From Tetranychus cinnabarinus (lineage: Eukaryota > Arthropoda > Arachnida > Trombidiformes > Tetranychidae), in contig WHVY01000001.1 of the NCBI GenBank assembly GCA_022266195.1, positions 5,394,001 to 5,458,000 of the forward strand: a stretch of DNA of 64,000 nt. The letters are read 5' to 3'. The notes under the pieces are model-generated. The model made no database searches. It worked only from the letters and a program-made list of their open reading frames with translations, and was not told the origin of the DNA. Positions 48,710 to 59,985 of this stretch are shown here, piece after piece (the stretch's first letter is position 1; each line of letters opens with the position of its first letter). The position numbers and the translations under genes are program-made.

Positions 48710-49909
48710 TTTTATATTTGATGTTCAACGGCTTTTAACCGTTTTACCTTGCAGATAGTTGATTGAAAAACATTTTAACCTAATCCAAGAGTAAGCCGAA
48801 AAGTAAAATAACATCAGCAATTGCCAAGGCAAGTTCGCTTTTAAAACCATTTAAGATTTAATATAACAATTGAACATGAACAGCTTCAGACTGGTTCATT
48901 GAGATTTGTATAATGAAAGATAACTTCAATTTTCATTTCATTTCATCACGCAGGTCTAGACTTTCGCAAATCAGTTTACTTAAGTCAATAGAGATGGAGC
49001 TACAAATTAAATACTCCAGTAGCGACATCTAAAGTTATTATATCATACTATAATTTAATGTTCATTTAATATTCAGTGAATATTATTCACTGTTAACACA
49101 AAGGAGCGTCAAGCACAAAAACATGCAGTACAATAGAGTTAAGTTTATGTATTTGCGTTAGTTTGGTTGATCAATGAGTATTATTTGATTTCAGTTTCTC
49201 AGAGTTGATCTTATATCAACGGAGGCATTGAGTTAGCATGAAAAGTGCTCATTAGTTTTTTAGCTTTACATGAATCTTTTTTGACTGACAATCCCCTTCA
49301 AAATTGGTTGAAGTTCACATTATGTCAATTGCTGGACTTAAAAAATTTTCCCGTGGTAAATGATTTGATGTTGAAAACAATCAAGAAGCTTGAGGTCAAA
49401 GCAAACTTTTTTGTTCCATCTAAATCACGATAATCTAAAACAAAAAGAGTCTGTTTCAATGAATTTTGACTCCTTGATTTTTCGTCCTGTCAGGTCAGAT
49501 AATAAAGATTGTATCTCTTAAAGTCTAATGTTGAGAGTAACACATCAATAATATACAAAGATTTTCATCAATTTATTACTTTGGACAAAACTTTCAATGG
49601 ATGAAACAAAATACTGATAATGTTTAATTTATGCGTATTACATCGCGTTTGTTCAGCCTTTTGTGGTATAAAAAGTGTGTTTCAAAAAGTAAAGTTGATT
49701 AGATTGTTACAATGGATAGTCTGAGTGTTAAATCACATTTCATGAAACATGTAAAATGACAATAAAAAAGGTGATTGAAAAATAATCGATGAATACAATG
49801 AGGTTAATTTTGTAAATGTGATGCTGAACAAATTTTTATGTTATAACATTGAAATTGATGGATATTCTGGCGATTTCAATATTTAGGAAAATAATTTAAC
49901 TTAGTTATT
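48710..49909. other. Syntrophin upstream region and 3' flank of the secreted-protein gene
   Basis: No gene seen. A 62-codon plus-strand frame at 49245-49433 has no supporting features. The first few hundred bases should contain the syntrophin leader and promoter. Confidence 0.55.
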
Positions 49910-52900
49910 TCAATTGTTGCTATTATTGTTGGTGTTGGCGTTGGAGTTATTGGCATTATTACCACGACGAGCTCCGAAAAAATTAGGTCTTTGACGATTT
50001 CTGAATAAAGGGTTTCGAGGTCGAGTTTGTCTGTTGTTTGTTGTTGCTTCAGTCGATGGACTTGAAGTTGTTGTTGTTGATGATGATGATGATGTAGATG
50101 AAGATGGAGATTCAGTTGATGAAGAAACAGGTGCAACTGAAGAAGATGAAAGTGAAGATGGATTTGATCCAGGCAATGAAGATTCATTTTCATTCGAATT
50201 TGATGAACTGAATGATTTTTCAGTTGATTCATTGATTTCTCCTGAAGATAAAACTGATTCACCTTCATTTATGTTTCCTGAAAATGATAAAGATTCTGTT
50301 GATGGCGATTGTGATGTTGAAGGTGCAGGTGGAGAAGGTGTTGTGCTTGTTGTGCTTGTGGATGAAGTGCTGGTAGTTGAGCTTGATTCATCTTCTAATC
50401 CTCGATTTCGGTTTCTTAAGAAATTGGGACGAGTTCGAGGTCGAGTTCTATTGGATATGAAATTAGATGTGGGTCGACGAATTGAAGGTCTTGCAGTTGT
50501 TGGTGTTGTAGTTGTTGTTGTGGTTGAAGTACTAGTAGTTGGTGATCTAGTAACTTGTGACCTTTGAATTGAACCAAATCGATTTCGAGATCCACCGAAT
50601 CTTCGAGGTACTAAAGGAGTACTAGAAATAGATGATGAAGGTGTGATTGGAGGAGCGATCGTTGTTGTTGTAGTTGGTGGTGAAGATGACGATGATGATG
50701 ATGATGATGTGTTTGGAGCAATTGCGTTCAATGAATTGACTGATTCTGGAACGGCAACAGTTTCTTTATTGACATCATCAGTTCGTCCATAATTGCGATT
50801 CGGTCTATAAGGTCTTCTGAATGATTGACCAAAGTTCCTTGGTTTTGGTCTTGGAGTTGTGGTGCTTGTGGTTGTTGAAGTTGTTGTAGTTGATGAACTT
50901 GGTGTTATTGGATTAGATCGAGGTCTATTCAATGTGTTCAATCTGTTGAGATTATTATTACCAAAGCGCCTTCGACTACCGTATCCTAATATAATAAAAA
51001 TAAGAAAAGAGTTTAATGAATGTTGTGAATATCAATAAAATGAATTGATGATGAATAACAAACCTGGACGACGAGTTGAAGGTGATTCAGCTGTTGTTGT
51101 TTCATCAATTACAGGGGCCGATGTTGTGCTACTTGAAGGTGGAGGTTCAGTGGTTGTTGTTGTCGTTGTCGTTGTTGTGCTTGTTGTTGTTGTTGTTGGT
51201 GGAGTGAATGAAGTTGTTGGTCTTGTAATTGGAGTGAATGTTGTTACAATTAAACCAGGATCGCGTATATTTGATGAATAATCTGGTTTATTAATTACAG
51301 GAAGAAAATTATTATTATTATTTTTGCGTGTTTAAACATTTTACTTGATAATTTGCCTAATTATTATTAATTATTGTAAAATCCTAAACCAGTTTCAAGT
51401 TTAAAAACATTGAATTAAACTCATGTAAAGATTTCACTTTTAAACATTCGATTTCATTGGATTCATGAAATTTTACCGAGATTTAAAAAAACCGTTTCTT
51501 CGATTTATAATATCTTTCATGAATTAACATTCATTTTGCAACGACAAATGTTTCTTTGTGGCTCAATACAATATTTACCCTCAAGAATGAATAAACCTTG
51601 AAATACTTTCTCATTTAATTGTGAGAAGAAAAAAAATTAAGATTGAGATTAAGATTGTGATTGCGACTGATTTTGATTGAAGATTAGAATGATGATTCCC
51701 TGATTTATGTTGAATTTACAAATAAAAAAGTGTTTAATCAAATGACTCTTACCATTAGGTCCGAATTGTCGATTATGATTAACAACTTCAGGCTCTAAAT
51801 AATCATCAGTAAATTCACTTGAATGAATATTATGAGGTTGAGAAGAAGAAACCGGAAGATTTGGTCTGTTTGTAGATGAAATTGGGGATGAAAATTCTGA
51901 AGACGAAGAAGAAGAAGAAGATGAAGATACTGAAGATGAAGGTGGTGTGTGTCTGAATGATTGACCTGAAATGAATTGATTATTTCCACGTGAATTTAAT
52001 CCTTGAACATTACCATATCGAACTGAATCAAATGAAGGTCTGACTCCAGCATTTGATCCATATCTGAATACATTAGGAATTGGTCCTTCATCATCTTCTT
52101 CATTGTTATTTATGATACTTGGTGCAGTTGAAGTTGAAGTTGGACGATCAACTGGACGATTGAAGTAATTGTTATAATTTGCTGTATTAAAAGCATAACC
52201 AGAATTAAATCCATTTGATTGTGGTTCAGTTGATCTAAATATTGGTCTAAATGTTGTTGGAGTTGATGTTGTTGAGGTTAATATTGTCGATGTCAATCTT
52301 GTAGTTGGTGCTGTTGATGCTCTTGTTGTTGTTGGTGGTGGTGTTATTGGTATCGATGAACCTCTTAAAGCCTCTTTTGGTTTTGATATTGGATCATAAT
52401 CTTCTAAACTGGGAATTGAGTCTAAATTAGTATTTGAATTAGCATTTTTAGTGATTCGAGTTGCATTCTTATCATCATCATCGTAATAATAATAATAATA
52501 AATAACAGCATCATCGTTTTTTCCTGTACTATTATTGTTGATGGAAGCAATTGGTTGACGTGGTGATGCCTGTGATGAAGATGATGAAGAAGAAGAAGAT
52601 ATTGAAGGATTATTTGGATGTGAAACTGAATCAATTGATCTGTCAGGTAAATTTAATCTGTGATGTGTTATGAATTTAGGATCAGTTGTTGGTTGAAATG
52701 AGCCAGAAACTGGTGCTGATGGAAAGAATCGTCCATTTGAATGAGAAGATAATGATGATGATTGTGGTGGTTGGGATTGTGGTTGTGGTTGTGGTTGGAC
52801 TAAAGATGATGATGATGAGAAGCCTAATGATGAAGTAAGTGAAGCTATTTCAGCTGGTGATCGACCAGGAACAGCACCAGGAATTGGAGGTGGATTAATT

Positions 52901-53328
52901 GTTGCTGGAGGTTTCCAAGTAATTGATGAATGATGAGGATTCCCATTGTTACTTGAAACTGATATAACTTGAGGTGGACGAGAATACAATGAAGAAGAAG
53001 AAGAAGAAGAGGGAGAAGACGATGAAGATGATGTCCTTTCATTCGGAATATACTGTGGGAATCGACGAATTGATGAGACAGGATCATTTACATCAGGCAA
53101 ACTGTATCTATTAACATTATCATATGGATTGTTATTTATATTAAAAGATGATGAAGATGAAGAAGAAGGTAAAAACTGATAATTTCTTGGATCAATTGAA
53201 TCGACTCGACGATTGAATGGATTGCTATTATAAGGTGATTGATATCGAGTAAATTGAGGGAAACAATCAACTCCAAATGATAAACATCCAAACAACAACA
53301 AAATTATTGACCAATTCATTTTATCCAT
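49910..53328 (-). CDS. Secreted Ser/Thr/Asn-rich low-complexity protein, function unknown
   Basis: I do not recognise a family. Three exons, 51753-53328, 51064-51282 and 49910-50985, all in phase 1, give 956 residues. A signal peptide is clear (MNWSIILLLFGCLSFGVDC). Exon 1 (525 codons) is Ser-run rich, with prolines, RRVDSIDPRNY-type basic patches and a tyrosine run followed by aspartates (YYYYYYDDDD, ~275). Exon 2 (73 codons) is almost pure Thr/Pro; its symmetric phases mean it can be skipped without a frameshift. Exon 3 alternates Ser/Thr/Pro-rich linkers with basic Arg/Asn/Phe modules (GQSFRRPYRPNRN; RRFGGSRNRFGS; RPNFLRNRNRG; RPNFFGARRGN) and ends in Asn repeats. The composition suggests heavy O-glycosylation: a mucin-like matrix, cuticle or gland product. 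Intron 2 has a GTTTGT donor. Exon joins rest on frame and splice signals only. Confidence 0.72.
51283..51752 (-). other. Intron 1 of the secreted-protein gene
   Basis: 470 bases, GTAAGAG to AAACCAG. The acceptor lacks a strong pyrimidine tract and is the least certain boundary of this gene; nothing else seen. Confidence 0.55.
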
Positions 53329-54999
53329 AATTTAACAAACAAATAACAAAACAAAAAACAAGTGAAAGTTAAATTAAAACAAAACAAAATTAAAGTCTAG
53401 CAAACTTAATTGTTGATATTATCCAAAACAATAAAAGTACAAAATGAAATCATTTTGACATTAAAGCAAAACTGTTTGATTGAAAACAAAATGCTGTTTA
53501 AGATTGAGAGTGAACATGATGAAAGAGATTCAGTGAGAGATTCAGTGAGAGACTCATGAAGGAGAGTTTTTTGGATGATAAATTATTTATCTGAAGCCGG
53601 TTCAGATGAGGATCATCATCATTATCATGAAGAGAGAGAGAGAAGAAAAAGAAAAGTAAGAAAAAAATATTAAGGAAGGACGAGAAACATAACAGTAACA
53701 TAACAGTAACATAACAAGTAACTAATATAAGGCAATGATGATCATGTTTGATGATGAGCTTCAATTGACGTGGCTTGGCCTAGTTTCCCATCTTCATCAT
53801 TCATTGAAAAATGAATCGTAACTTTCAATTAAAAACTTTCATCCAAAACTTTCCTCTTCCATTTCACCTGAAACAGTACACAAAGTAGGTGTAAATACAT
53901 TATTAGATTTACCCACGAAAGTCTCTTCAATGTTAACCAATGTTGTACAATACAAATTGCATTCATTTAAATGATTCACCTTTACCTTAATTCAATAGTT
54001 TTTGTTGAGTAAAAAAACTTTAAACTTAAATCTTTTTCCCTTCAAATGTCAACTTTTAGTTAAATGTAAATGATTAACAATTTGTTCCTCTTTTTCCTAT
54101 TAATTTTTCACCATTAAATATATCAATTGTTGTCAATCATTAAAATATTACAGTTTAAAAACACAATTCATATTTGATAATAAAATGGTTAATTTTAAAA
54201 ATGAATGTTGAACAGCAAGAAAAAATTGCTTGTTCAAGTTAACTTTAATTTGAGGTCAAAATAATGTCACGATTTATTTGATTTCACGATTTAATAACTG
54301 AATTATATTATTATTAATATCATTATATTTTAATAATAATAAATGATAATAAAATTAAAAGGTTAAGCTGATGAGCTAAAATGAAGAGAGAGAGAGACTA
54401 AAAAAAGGATTGAGGGCTTTTAATTTGGATTGAATATATTTTAATATAAGGTAAACATGGGTTAAGGGTCAGGGTTAATATTACCTTTTATTTTTATCTG
54501 TTGACCGTTTTATGTTTGCTAACCAATTCACTTTTGTTTTAATCAATCAATCTGTATTTGTTAATATAATTAACACACGAAACAGACAACCGTTAATTGA
54601 TTAAACAGCTTGCCTCGTCTTAATAATAGCTTCAAGTTATCATTGTTTTTACATTTACTTTTGCATCAACATTTAGTAGAAGCTATTTTTTGGTAAATGA
54701 ATTCATGAACAATTCTGGATTGGAAATGATTCTGTTTCGGGTTAATTTGTATTGCGTCAAGATGAATTATGATATTTCATCTCAACAAATCTTCAAGTTA
54801 CTGAATGGATTAAATGATAATCAGTCAACGAATTGATCAACTTTGATGAGTTGATTTGAGTATGAAGTTCCAGTAATTGTTTTGTTGCTAACTAGTTGTT
54901 AGGAAGATTATTTTTTGGAGTGATTACATGGAATGAATTAATCTCTGTTCTTGTTAATTTCACCAATTTCAACAATATTATGTCAATAAGCAGGATATG
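53329..54999. other. Intergenic between secreted-protein gene and SLC17 A
   Basis: Probable promoter of the minus-strand secreted-protein gene on the left. Contains an 11-base tandem repeat (53691-53722) and GA-rich runs (53520-53640). No gene seen. Confidence 0.6.
53691..53722. repeat. Short tandem repeat, 11-base unit
   Basis: Unit AACAGTAACAT, nearly three copies, the last with one inserted base. Confidence 0.75.
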
Positions 55000-55004
55000 A
55001 TTTT

Positions 55005-55082
55005 GTTTAAAAGAAATGGATAAACGTTAATTGTCTCAATCGATGTTAGTCTGTCGACTAAGCACCTTATACTCTTGTAAAT
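55005..55082 (+). promoter_or_regulatory. Conserved upstream module of SLC17 A
   Basis: GTTTAAAAGAA..GGATAAACGTT (55005-55028) and a TTATACTCTTGTAAAT leader touching the ATG are shared with SLC17 B (59864-59887 and 59970-59985). The spacer differs in length and sequence between the two genes, so these blocks appear selectively kept or recently homogenised. Confidence 0.45.
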
Positions 55083-57154
55083 ATGTCTAAACTTGTGAAT
55101 GAGTTGTACATCAATTTTAATGGTCATCTTAAGAGACCAACCATTCCTTATCGATACTTTATTATGGTTATGATTACGATGACTACAATAGTTGTAATTG
55201 CTGTTCGAAGTATCATAAACGTTGCCATACTTGCCATGATCGAGTCGGCTGAGACTTCAACTGGTCATGTAATTGGTAAAGTAAGTGGAGAGACAGTTGA
55301 TGAATTTAACTGGAACAGACTAAATTGTTTCGTCGTTAATTTCAGAGTAACTTCAATTGGGACCAGCGAGACCAAGGGTACATTCTTGGTGCTTATTATT
55401 ACACTTATACTGCCATCCAAATAGGTGCTGGTTCATTGACTGATAGATTCAATGCTGTCCATGTGTTTGCTGGCGCTCAAGTAATAGCCACAATATGCAC
55501 ATTGATTACACCGATAGCAGCCAAGATGGGCATGTATTACTTGATTGGAGTTCGTATGGTTTTGGGTTTGATTCATGGTACGACATTTCCCACTTTGTAC
55601 ATTCTCATCGCTAAGTGGTTCTTGCCAAGTGAGGTTGGCCTTGCTCAAGGCTTAATGGCTGCTGGAAGTGATGCAGGCAGTGCGATTGTCTTGCCACTCA
55701 CGGCATGGATAAGCACACAGAGTTTGTGTGGTGGTTGGCCAGCAGCTTTCTACTTGGTCGGTCTTATTAACCTTATTTTTGTGTTAACATGGGTATTCAC
55801 GGTAACAGTAGACCCACAATCGAATAAATTTGTCTCAGAATATGAAAAGCATCAATTGATCGTGATAAAAGTTGGAAAATCAACTAAAAAGCAAAAGGTT
55901 TGAAGTCCAAAAGTTTCATTTAATAGCTTTATTTCACCTTACTAACTACCGTTATTCCTATTATTTAAGCATTTGTAGTGACTTGAAATGATGCATGATT
56001 ATGCGACAAGATTATTCTAAGTTGCAGTTTAATTTGACAATTAGCTACAATTATTTAACTTATTATTCATTATTCAATAATGCAAGAGTCTTTCAAGTCC
56101 GTTGCATTTAAATCCTTCACTTTGTTGTTTTATTCTTCCTCTCTTTATATCTGCTATTAATAGTTATTGCCGATGTTTGATTGAACTGGTGCTGCAAGTT
56201 TAGTCTTATTAGTTGTATTGTACAAATTATATAATTTCTCGTTTCTCTTGATTCTAATTGATGCTCTGATTCTAACCATAATTATGCTTGTACACACAGA
56301 AATCGACTCCATGGATCAAATTTCTTACATCTCTACCTCTCTGGTCTGTTATCATTGCCAGAGGTCTAATGGGACTAGCTCATTCATTGATCTATGCCAA
56401 GGTTCCTGTTTATCTGTGTTCCGTACTTGGTTACAATATTAAGGATAACGGATCAATCAATGCAATGTTTTACATCGCTATGGGTGTTTCACAGTTTGCT
56501 TGTGCACCATTGGCGAAATACATAATGCATAAAGGCTGGCTTTCGCCGACAGCAACAAGGAAACTCTTCGAATCCGTGAGTGAGTACAAAAGTAACTGCC
56601 AATATCTTTAAGCTTGAAATTGACTGACCGCTCATTTTGCAGGTATTTGTGGTGTAATTATCAATCTAGTAGCAGTTTGTTACCTGCGAGATCATCCACG
56701 ATTAATTGTATTCTGTTTAATCATGGCCATGTTCACTTATGGGCTTCATTTTGCGGGTGATGGCGCTATTATACCTGAAATGGCTCCAGCCTTTATCGGT
56801 ACTACTTATGGGTTCGCAAATACATTGAGTTGTGCTGCTGGTTTCATTACACCGGCTTTTGTCGGATTCATTCTAGGAAACGAAGTAAGATTAATCGAAG
56901 AGAGAATAACAAGATTCGAGAAATTAATTGACTCCATTAATTTAACATTTATTTTCAATTTCAAATTGCAGGCTCATTCGCAACATAAATGGGTTATTTT
57001 ATTTCAAATAACTATCGGTCTTCAAGTTGTGGCTTTGGTATTATTCAATCTGTTTGCTACTGCTGAGCCACTCGCTTGGGCTGATTATGAAGAAGATGAT
57101 GAACAACAACAAAAAAAGATTGAAACGATCAGTGAAATTGTACATAAACATTAG
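55083..57154 (+). CDS. SLC17-like major facilitator transporter A
   Basis: Twelve-helix MFS carrier of the SLC17 (sialin / Na+-phosphate / vesicular glutamate transporter-like) family, moving organic anions across plasma or lysosomal membranes; the substrate is unknown. Five exons: 55083-55280, 55346-55897, 56300-56579, 56643-56884, 56972-57154; 484 residues. Family marks: first helix with RSIINVAILAM, NWDQRDQGYILGAYYYTYTA after loop 1, KMGMYYLIGVRMVLGLIHG and FPTLYILIAKWF in helix 4, KSTPWIKFLTSLPLW at exon 3, PEMAPAFIGTTYGFANT in helix 10-11 and an acidic Gln-rich tail. Where sialin and VGLUTs carry Glu (GEGVT.P), this protein has His (LIHGTTFP). The exon 2 donor is AAG|GTTTGA, shared with copy B. 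AATAAA lies at 57347-57352. The first intron is only 65 bases. Tandem paralog B is 2.8 kb downstream. Confidence 0.9.
55898..56299 (+). other. Intron 2 of SLC17 A
   Basis: 402 bases, GTTTGA to CACACAG; nothing else recognised. The equivalent intron of B is 370 bases and does not align well outside its ends. Confidence 0.7.
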
Positions 57155-57346
57155 ATAATTAAGCACCGAATCGATTGAACAGTAAATTATTGCAAATTAA
57201 TACTAAATTGCTTGAATATGGTTAAGCAAAGCATTATTTCAAGAGCGCAAAGCTTTCATTATGAGAGCGAATTGTGGCAATTTTTCAACTCAACATTGTC
57301 TTTCATCGTTATTTTTTTATTCTTGACTCTTGTAAATTGAACCTTC

Positions 57347-57352
57347 AATAAA
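57347..57352 (+). terminator. Poly(A) signal of SLC17 A
   Basis: AATAAA 193 bases after the stop, before the detached transposon end and the inverted exon copy, so normal transcripts should end before the inverted copy. Confidence 0.6.
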
Positions 57353-57445
57353 GATCTAATTGCCCTGAAATTTGTTATTTATTAATATAAAGGTGTTGAC
57401 TATTTAAAATTTCATATGAAATAAAAGGGCTTTACTATTGTAATA

Positions 57446-57500
57446 AAAAGACACAAATAGCAAAATTGTTGCATTTATGCACAAATTTACACAATTTACA
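57446..57500. mobile_element. Detached end of the foldback element
   Basis: Begins AAAAGACACAAATAGCAA after TA and matches the first ~48 bases of the foldback element at 57769, then breaks off into the inverted exon copy. The ~18 bases to its left also resemble the left flank of the full element, so flank plus terminus were duplicated together. Confidence 0.7.
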
Positions 57501-57672
57501 TAATTTCTCGAATCTTGTTATTCTCTCTTCGATTAATCTTACTTCGTTTCCTAGAATGAATCCGACAAAAGCCGGTGTAATGAAACCAGCAGCACAACTC
57601 AATGTATTTGCGAACCCATAAGTAGTACCGATAAAGGCTGGAGCCATTTCAGGTATAATAGCACCATCACCC
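57501..57672 (-). pseudogene. Inverted copy of SLC17 A exon 4 fragment
   Basis: These 172 bases are the reverse complement of 56755-56926 with one difference noticed (GCG to GCA, silent Ala). They cover the 3' 130 bases of exon 4 (PEMAPAFIGTTYGFAN onward), the intact GTAAGA donor and the first 42 bases of the intron. Including the intron shows a DNA-level copy, not retroposition. A 23-base piece of its own end is repeated right after it (57503-57525 and 57673-57695). It is open for about 57 residues but lacks the rest of the gene, so it is a fragment rather than a gene. Confidence 0.88.
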
Positions 57673-57695
57673 ATTTCTCGAATCTTGTTATTCTC
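57673..57695. repeat. 23-base direct repeat bounding the captured exon
   Basis: Repeats 57503-57525 (ATTTCTCGAATCTTGTTATT and three more bases). Such short templated repeats are typical scars of template switching during break repair. Confidence 0.8.
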
Positions 57696-57768
57696 AATAT
57701 TGGACTCAATATTAATTATCATGAAATGTTTAGTATATTAGTTGAAGAAATTGGGTTTTAGTATTGTA

Positions 57769-59125
57769 AAAAGACACAAATAGCAACAATTGATGCATTT
57801 GTGCACAAATTGACACAAACTGACAAAACACAGAAAGAAAAATGGGCAAAAATGGGTGAAAATTGACTTTATGCAAATTTGAACTCTGTTAGTTTGTAGG
57901 GAATTTAAAACTGAGTCCCTTTGTGCGATTTAAAAGTTTCTCTGATCCATATTTTTCGAAAAAATCGAGTTTGAAGTTGAAACTTCGATCGCTTTTTGTA
58001 GGATAATCGAAACAGATTTTTACAGAAAATTCATTTGGCTTATGTTTATTTTGTTGATTAACCAGAAAATGTACTTATTGTGCAAAATAAAATTTTATGT
58101 TTCTGTATAACTTCGATTCTTCGATTTTCGGTTAAACCGATCCCATTCTTTGACTGTGGGTAAAAAATAGCTGAAACTTATTATACACTGATAAAAATTG
58201 TTTGTACACATCATGGTGTCAATACTTTCTCCAATCCATCATCAGTTCTCTTGATTTTGGCCGTTAACCAGAAAATTTTAAGGCTCGATATTTTCAGAAT
58301 GGCCTAACCTACAGTCATCATTCTTTAGCTAAACATTAGATTCTATTTCAGGTTATGGCATATGCAAAACTTAGATAGTTCAAGAGACCACAAAAAAATT
58401 TATAACCTTGTATTACTCAGGTTATCAGATTTGATACTTGGTTACTAAAGTTAAATGGTTACTTATGATGTGTTAGAATAAAATTGATTGTTAAATCAAT
58501 TAGCTAAGATTTTGCTGGTTTTAAGTAATATCATGTTATAGCTGATAACGTCATTCAATGTTCAGTCAAAGAATGATGACTGTAGTTTAGGCCATTCTGA
58601 AAATATCGAGCCTTAAAATTTTCTGGTTAACGGCCAAAATCAAGAGAACTGATGATGGATTGGAGAAAGTATTGACACCATGATGTGTACAAACAATTTT
58701 TATCAGTGTATAATAAGTTTCCGCTATAGAATACTTACGGTCTAAGAATAGGATCGGTTTAATCGAAAATCGGAGAATCGAAGTTATACAGAAGCAGCAA
58801 ATTTTATTTTGCACAATAAGTACATTTTCTGGTTAATCATCAAAATTAACATAAGCGAAATAAGTTTCATGTAAAAATGTGTTTCCATTATCCTACAAAA
58901 AGCGATCGAAGTTTCAACTTCAAACTCGATTTTTTCGAAAAATATGGATCAGAGAAACTTTTAAAGGTCACAAAGGGACACAGTTTTTAATTCCCTACAA
59001 ACTTACAGAGTCCAAATTTACAAGAAGTCAATTTGCACCCATTTTCACCCATTTTTCTTTCAATGTTTTGTCAGTTTGTGTCAATTTGTGCACAAATGCA
59101 ACTATTGTTGCTATTTGTGTCTTTT
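57769..59125. mobile_element. Non-autonomous foldback transposon with ~570-bp inverted repeats
   Basis: Left arm 57769 to about 58337 and right arm about 58558 to 59125 are inverted copies, roughly nine bases in ten identical, around a 220-base unique loop. The ends are AAAAGACACAAATAGCAAC and its complement, flanked by TA on both sides (57767-57768 and 59126-59127), fitting a TA target duplication as in the Tc1/mariner group. There is no transposase frame; the open frames at 58587-58814 and 58879-59142 lie in one arm and are not gene-like. Length 1357 bp. Confidence 0.85.
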
Positions 59126-59127
59126 TA

Positions 59128-59863
59128 GTAACAAACAAGTAATATATTCAACAATTCAACCGATTGAAACATTTATAGTACTAATTATCGAAATAAGGTG
59201 ATCTACTTGAAGTAATCCTAATACTTTTGGACTAATAAACAAGTTTTATACTAGAACCGAATGATCCTTGTAGACCAACAACTGGTATAACTTCGCTAAT
59301 GACATTCTCAAACTTTTCATCTTAATGCTACTACCACTTCTGCATCAATTACCATCAGTATCACCTCAAATATCAAATTCAGGCTCGTGTTGTCATCATC
59401 TTCAGTTTATAGTTCATTTCAACCAATACAACTGATCTTAAGGACTTTTGATCAGGACTTTTGAAACTGCGGCAATATGAGATTAGACAATTTTACAACA
59501 ATCAGAACGCGTATTCAAAGCTCAGTAAAGAGAAGAAATATGTTACCACAATTAACTTAATCACGAATACTAATCGGTATCAAAATCTGATTACTGAAAA
59601 CGATTAAGCGAAAGCATAGCAAAGCGAAATCCTCAATGTTCAATCGGTTACAGATACTACTGGTTATATCTGGTTGATCAAAGCTTCAAACAATTGATTC
59701 AAAGGATTAACTGTTTAACTAAATTGATCATCTTTGACGAGTTTCAATAAATTGATTAGACAGATCATCCTTGGAGATCACCATTAAATAAGCTCGGTAA
59801 ATCTTGCAATTGATATTCCTTGTACTTCTAACATTTGATTGTAAATAAGACGATTTAACGTTT
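59128..59863. other. Spacer upstream of SLC17 B
   Basis: No gene or element recognised between the right end of the foldback element and the conserved upstream module of SLC17 B. Confidence 0.6.
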
Positions 59864-59985
59864 GTTTAAAAGAAGCGGATAAACGTTGATCAGCTTCCAT
59901 AATTAGTATGGTTCTACCCAGTTCGAGTTGCTTTCATTTGTAAATTAATTTACTCTTGTAAACATTGTATTATACTCTTGTAAAT
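59864..59985 (+). promoter_or_regulatory. Conserved upstream module of SLC17 B
   Basis: GTTTAAAAGAAGCGGATAAA (continuing CGTT to 59887) matches the block upstream of SLC17 A. The leader word is doubled here: TTTACTCTTGTAAACATTG (59950-59968) then TATACTCTTGTAAATATG, which contains the start codon. Confidence 0.45.

Noticed and set aside
50034..50567. 177-codon plus-strand Val/Asp/Glu-rich frame
   Set aside because: It is the complement of the Ser/Thr/Pro-rich exon 3 of the secreted protein; such repeats keep the opposite strand open.
57435..57722. Minus-strand frame that reads like an SLC17 transporter
   Set aside because: It is the captured inverted copy of one exon of transporter A, flanked by intron and transposon sequence, not an independent gene.
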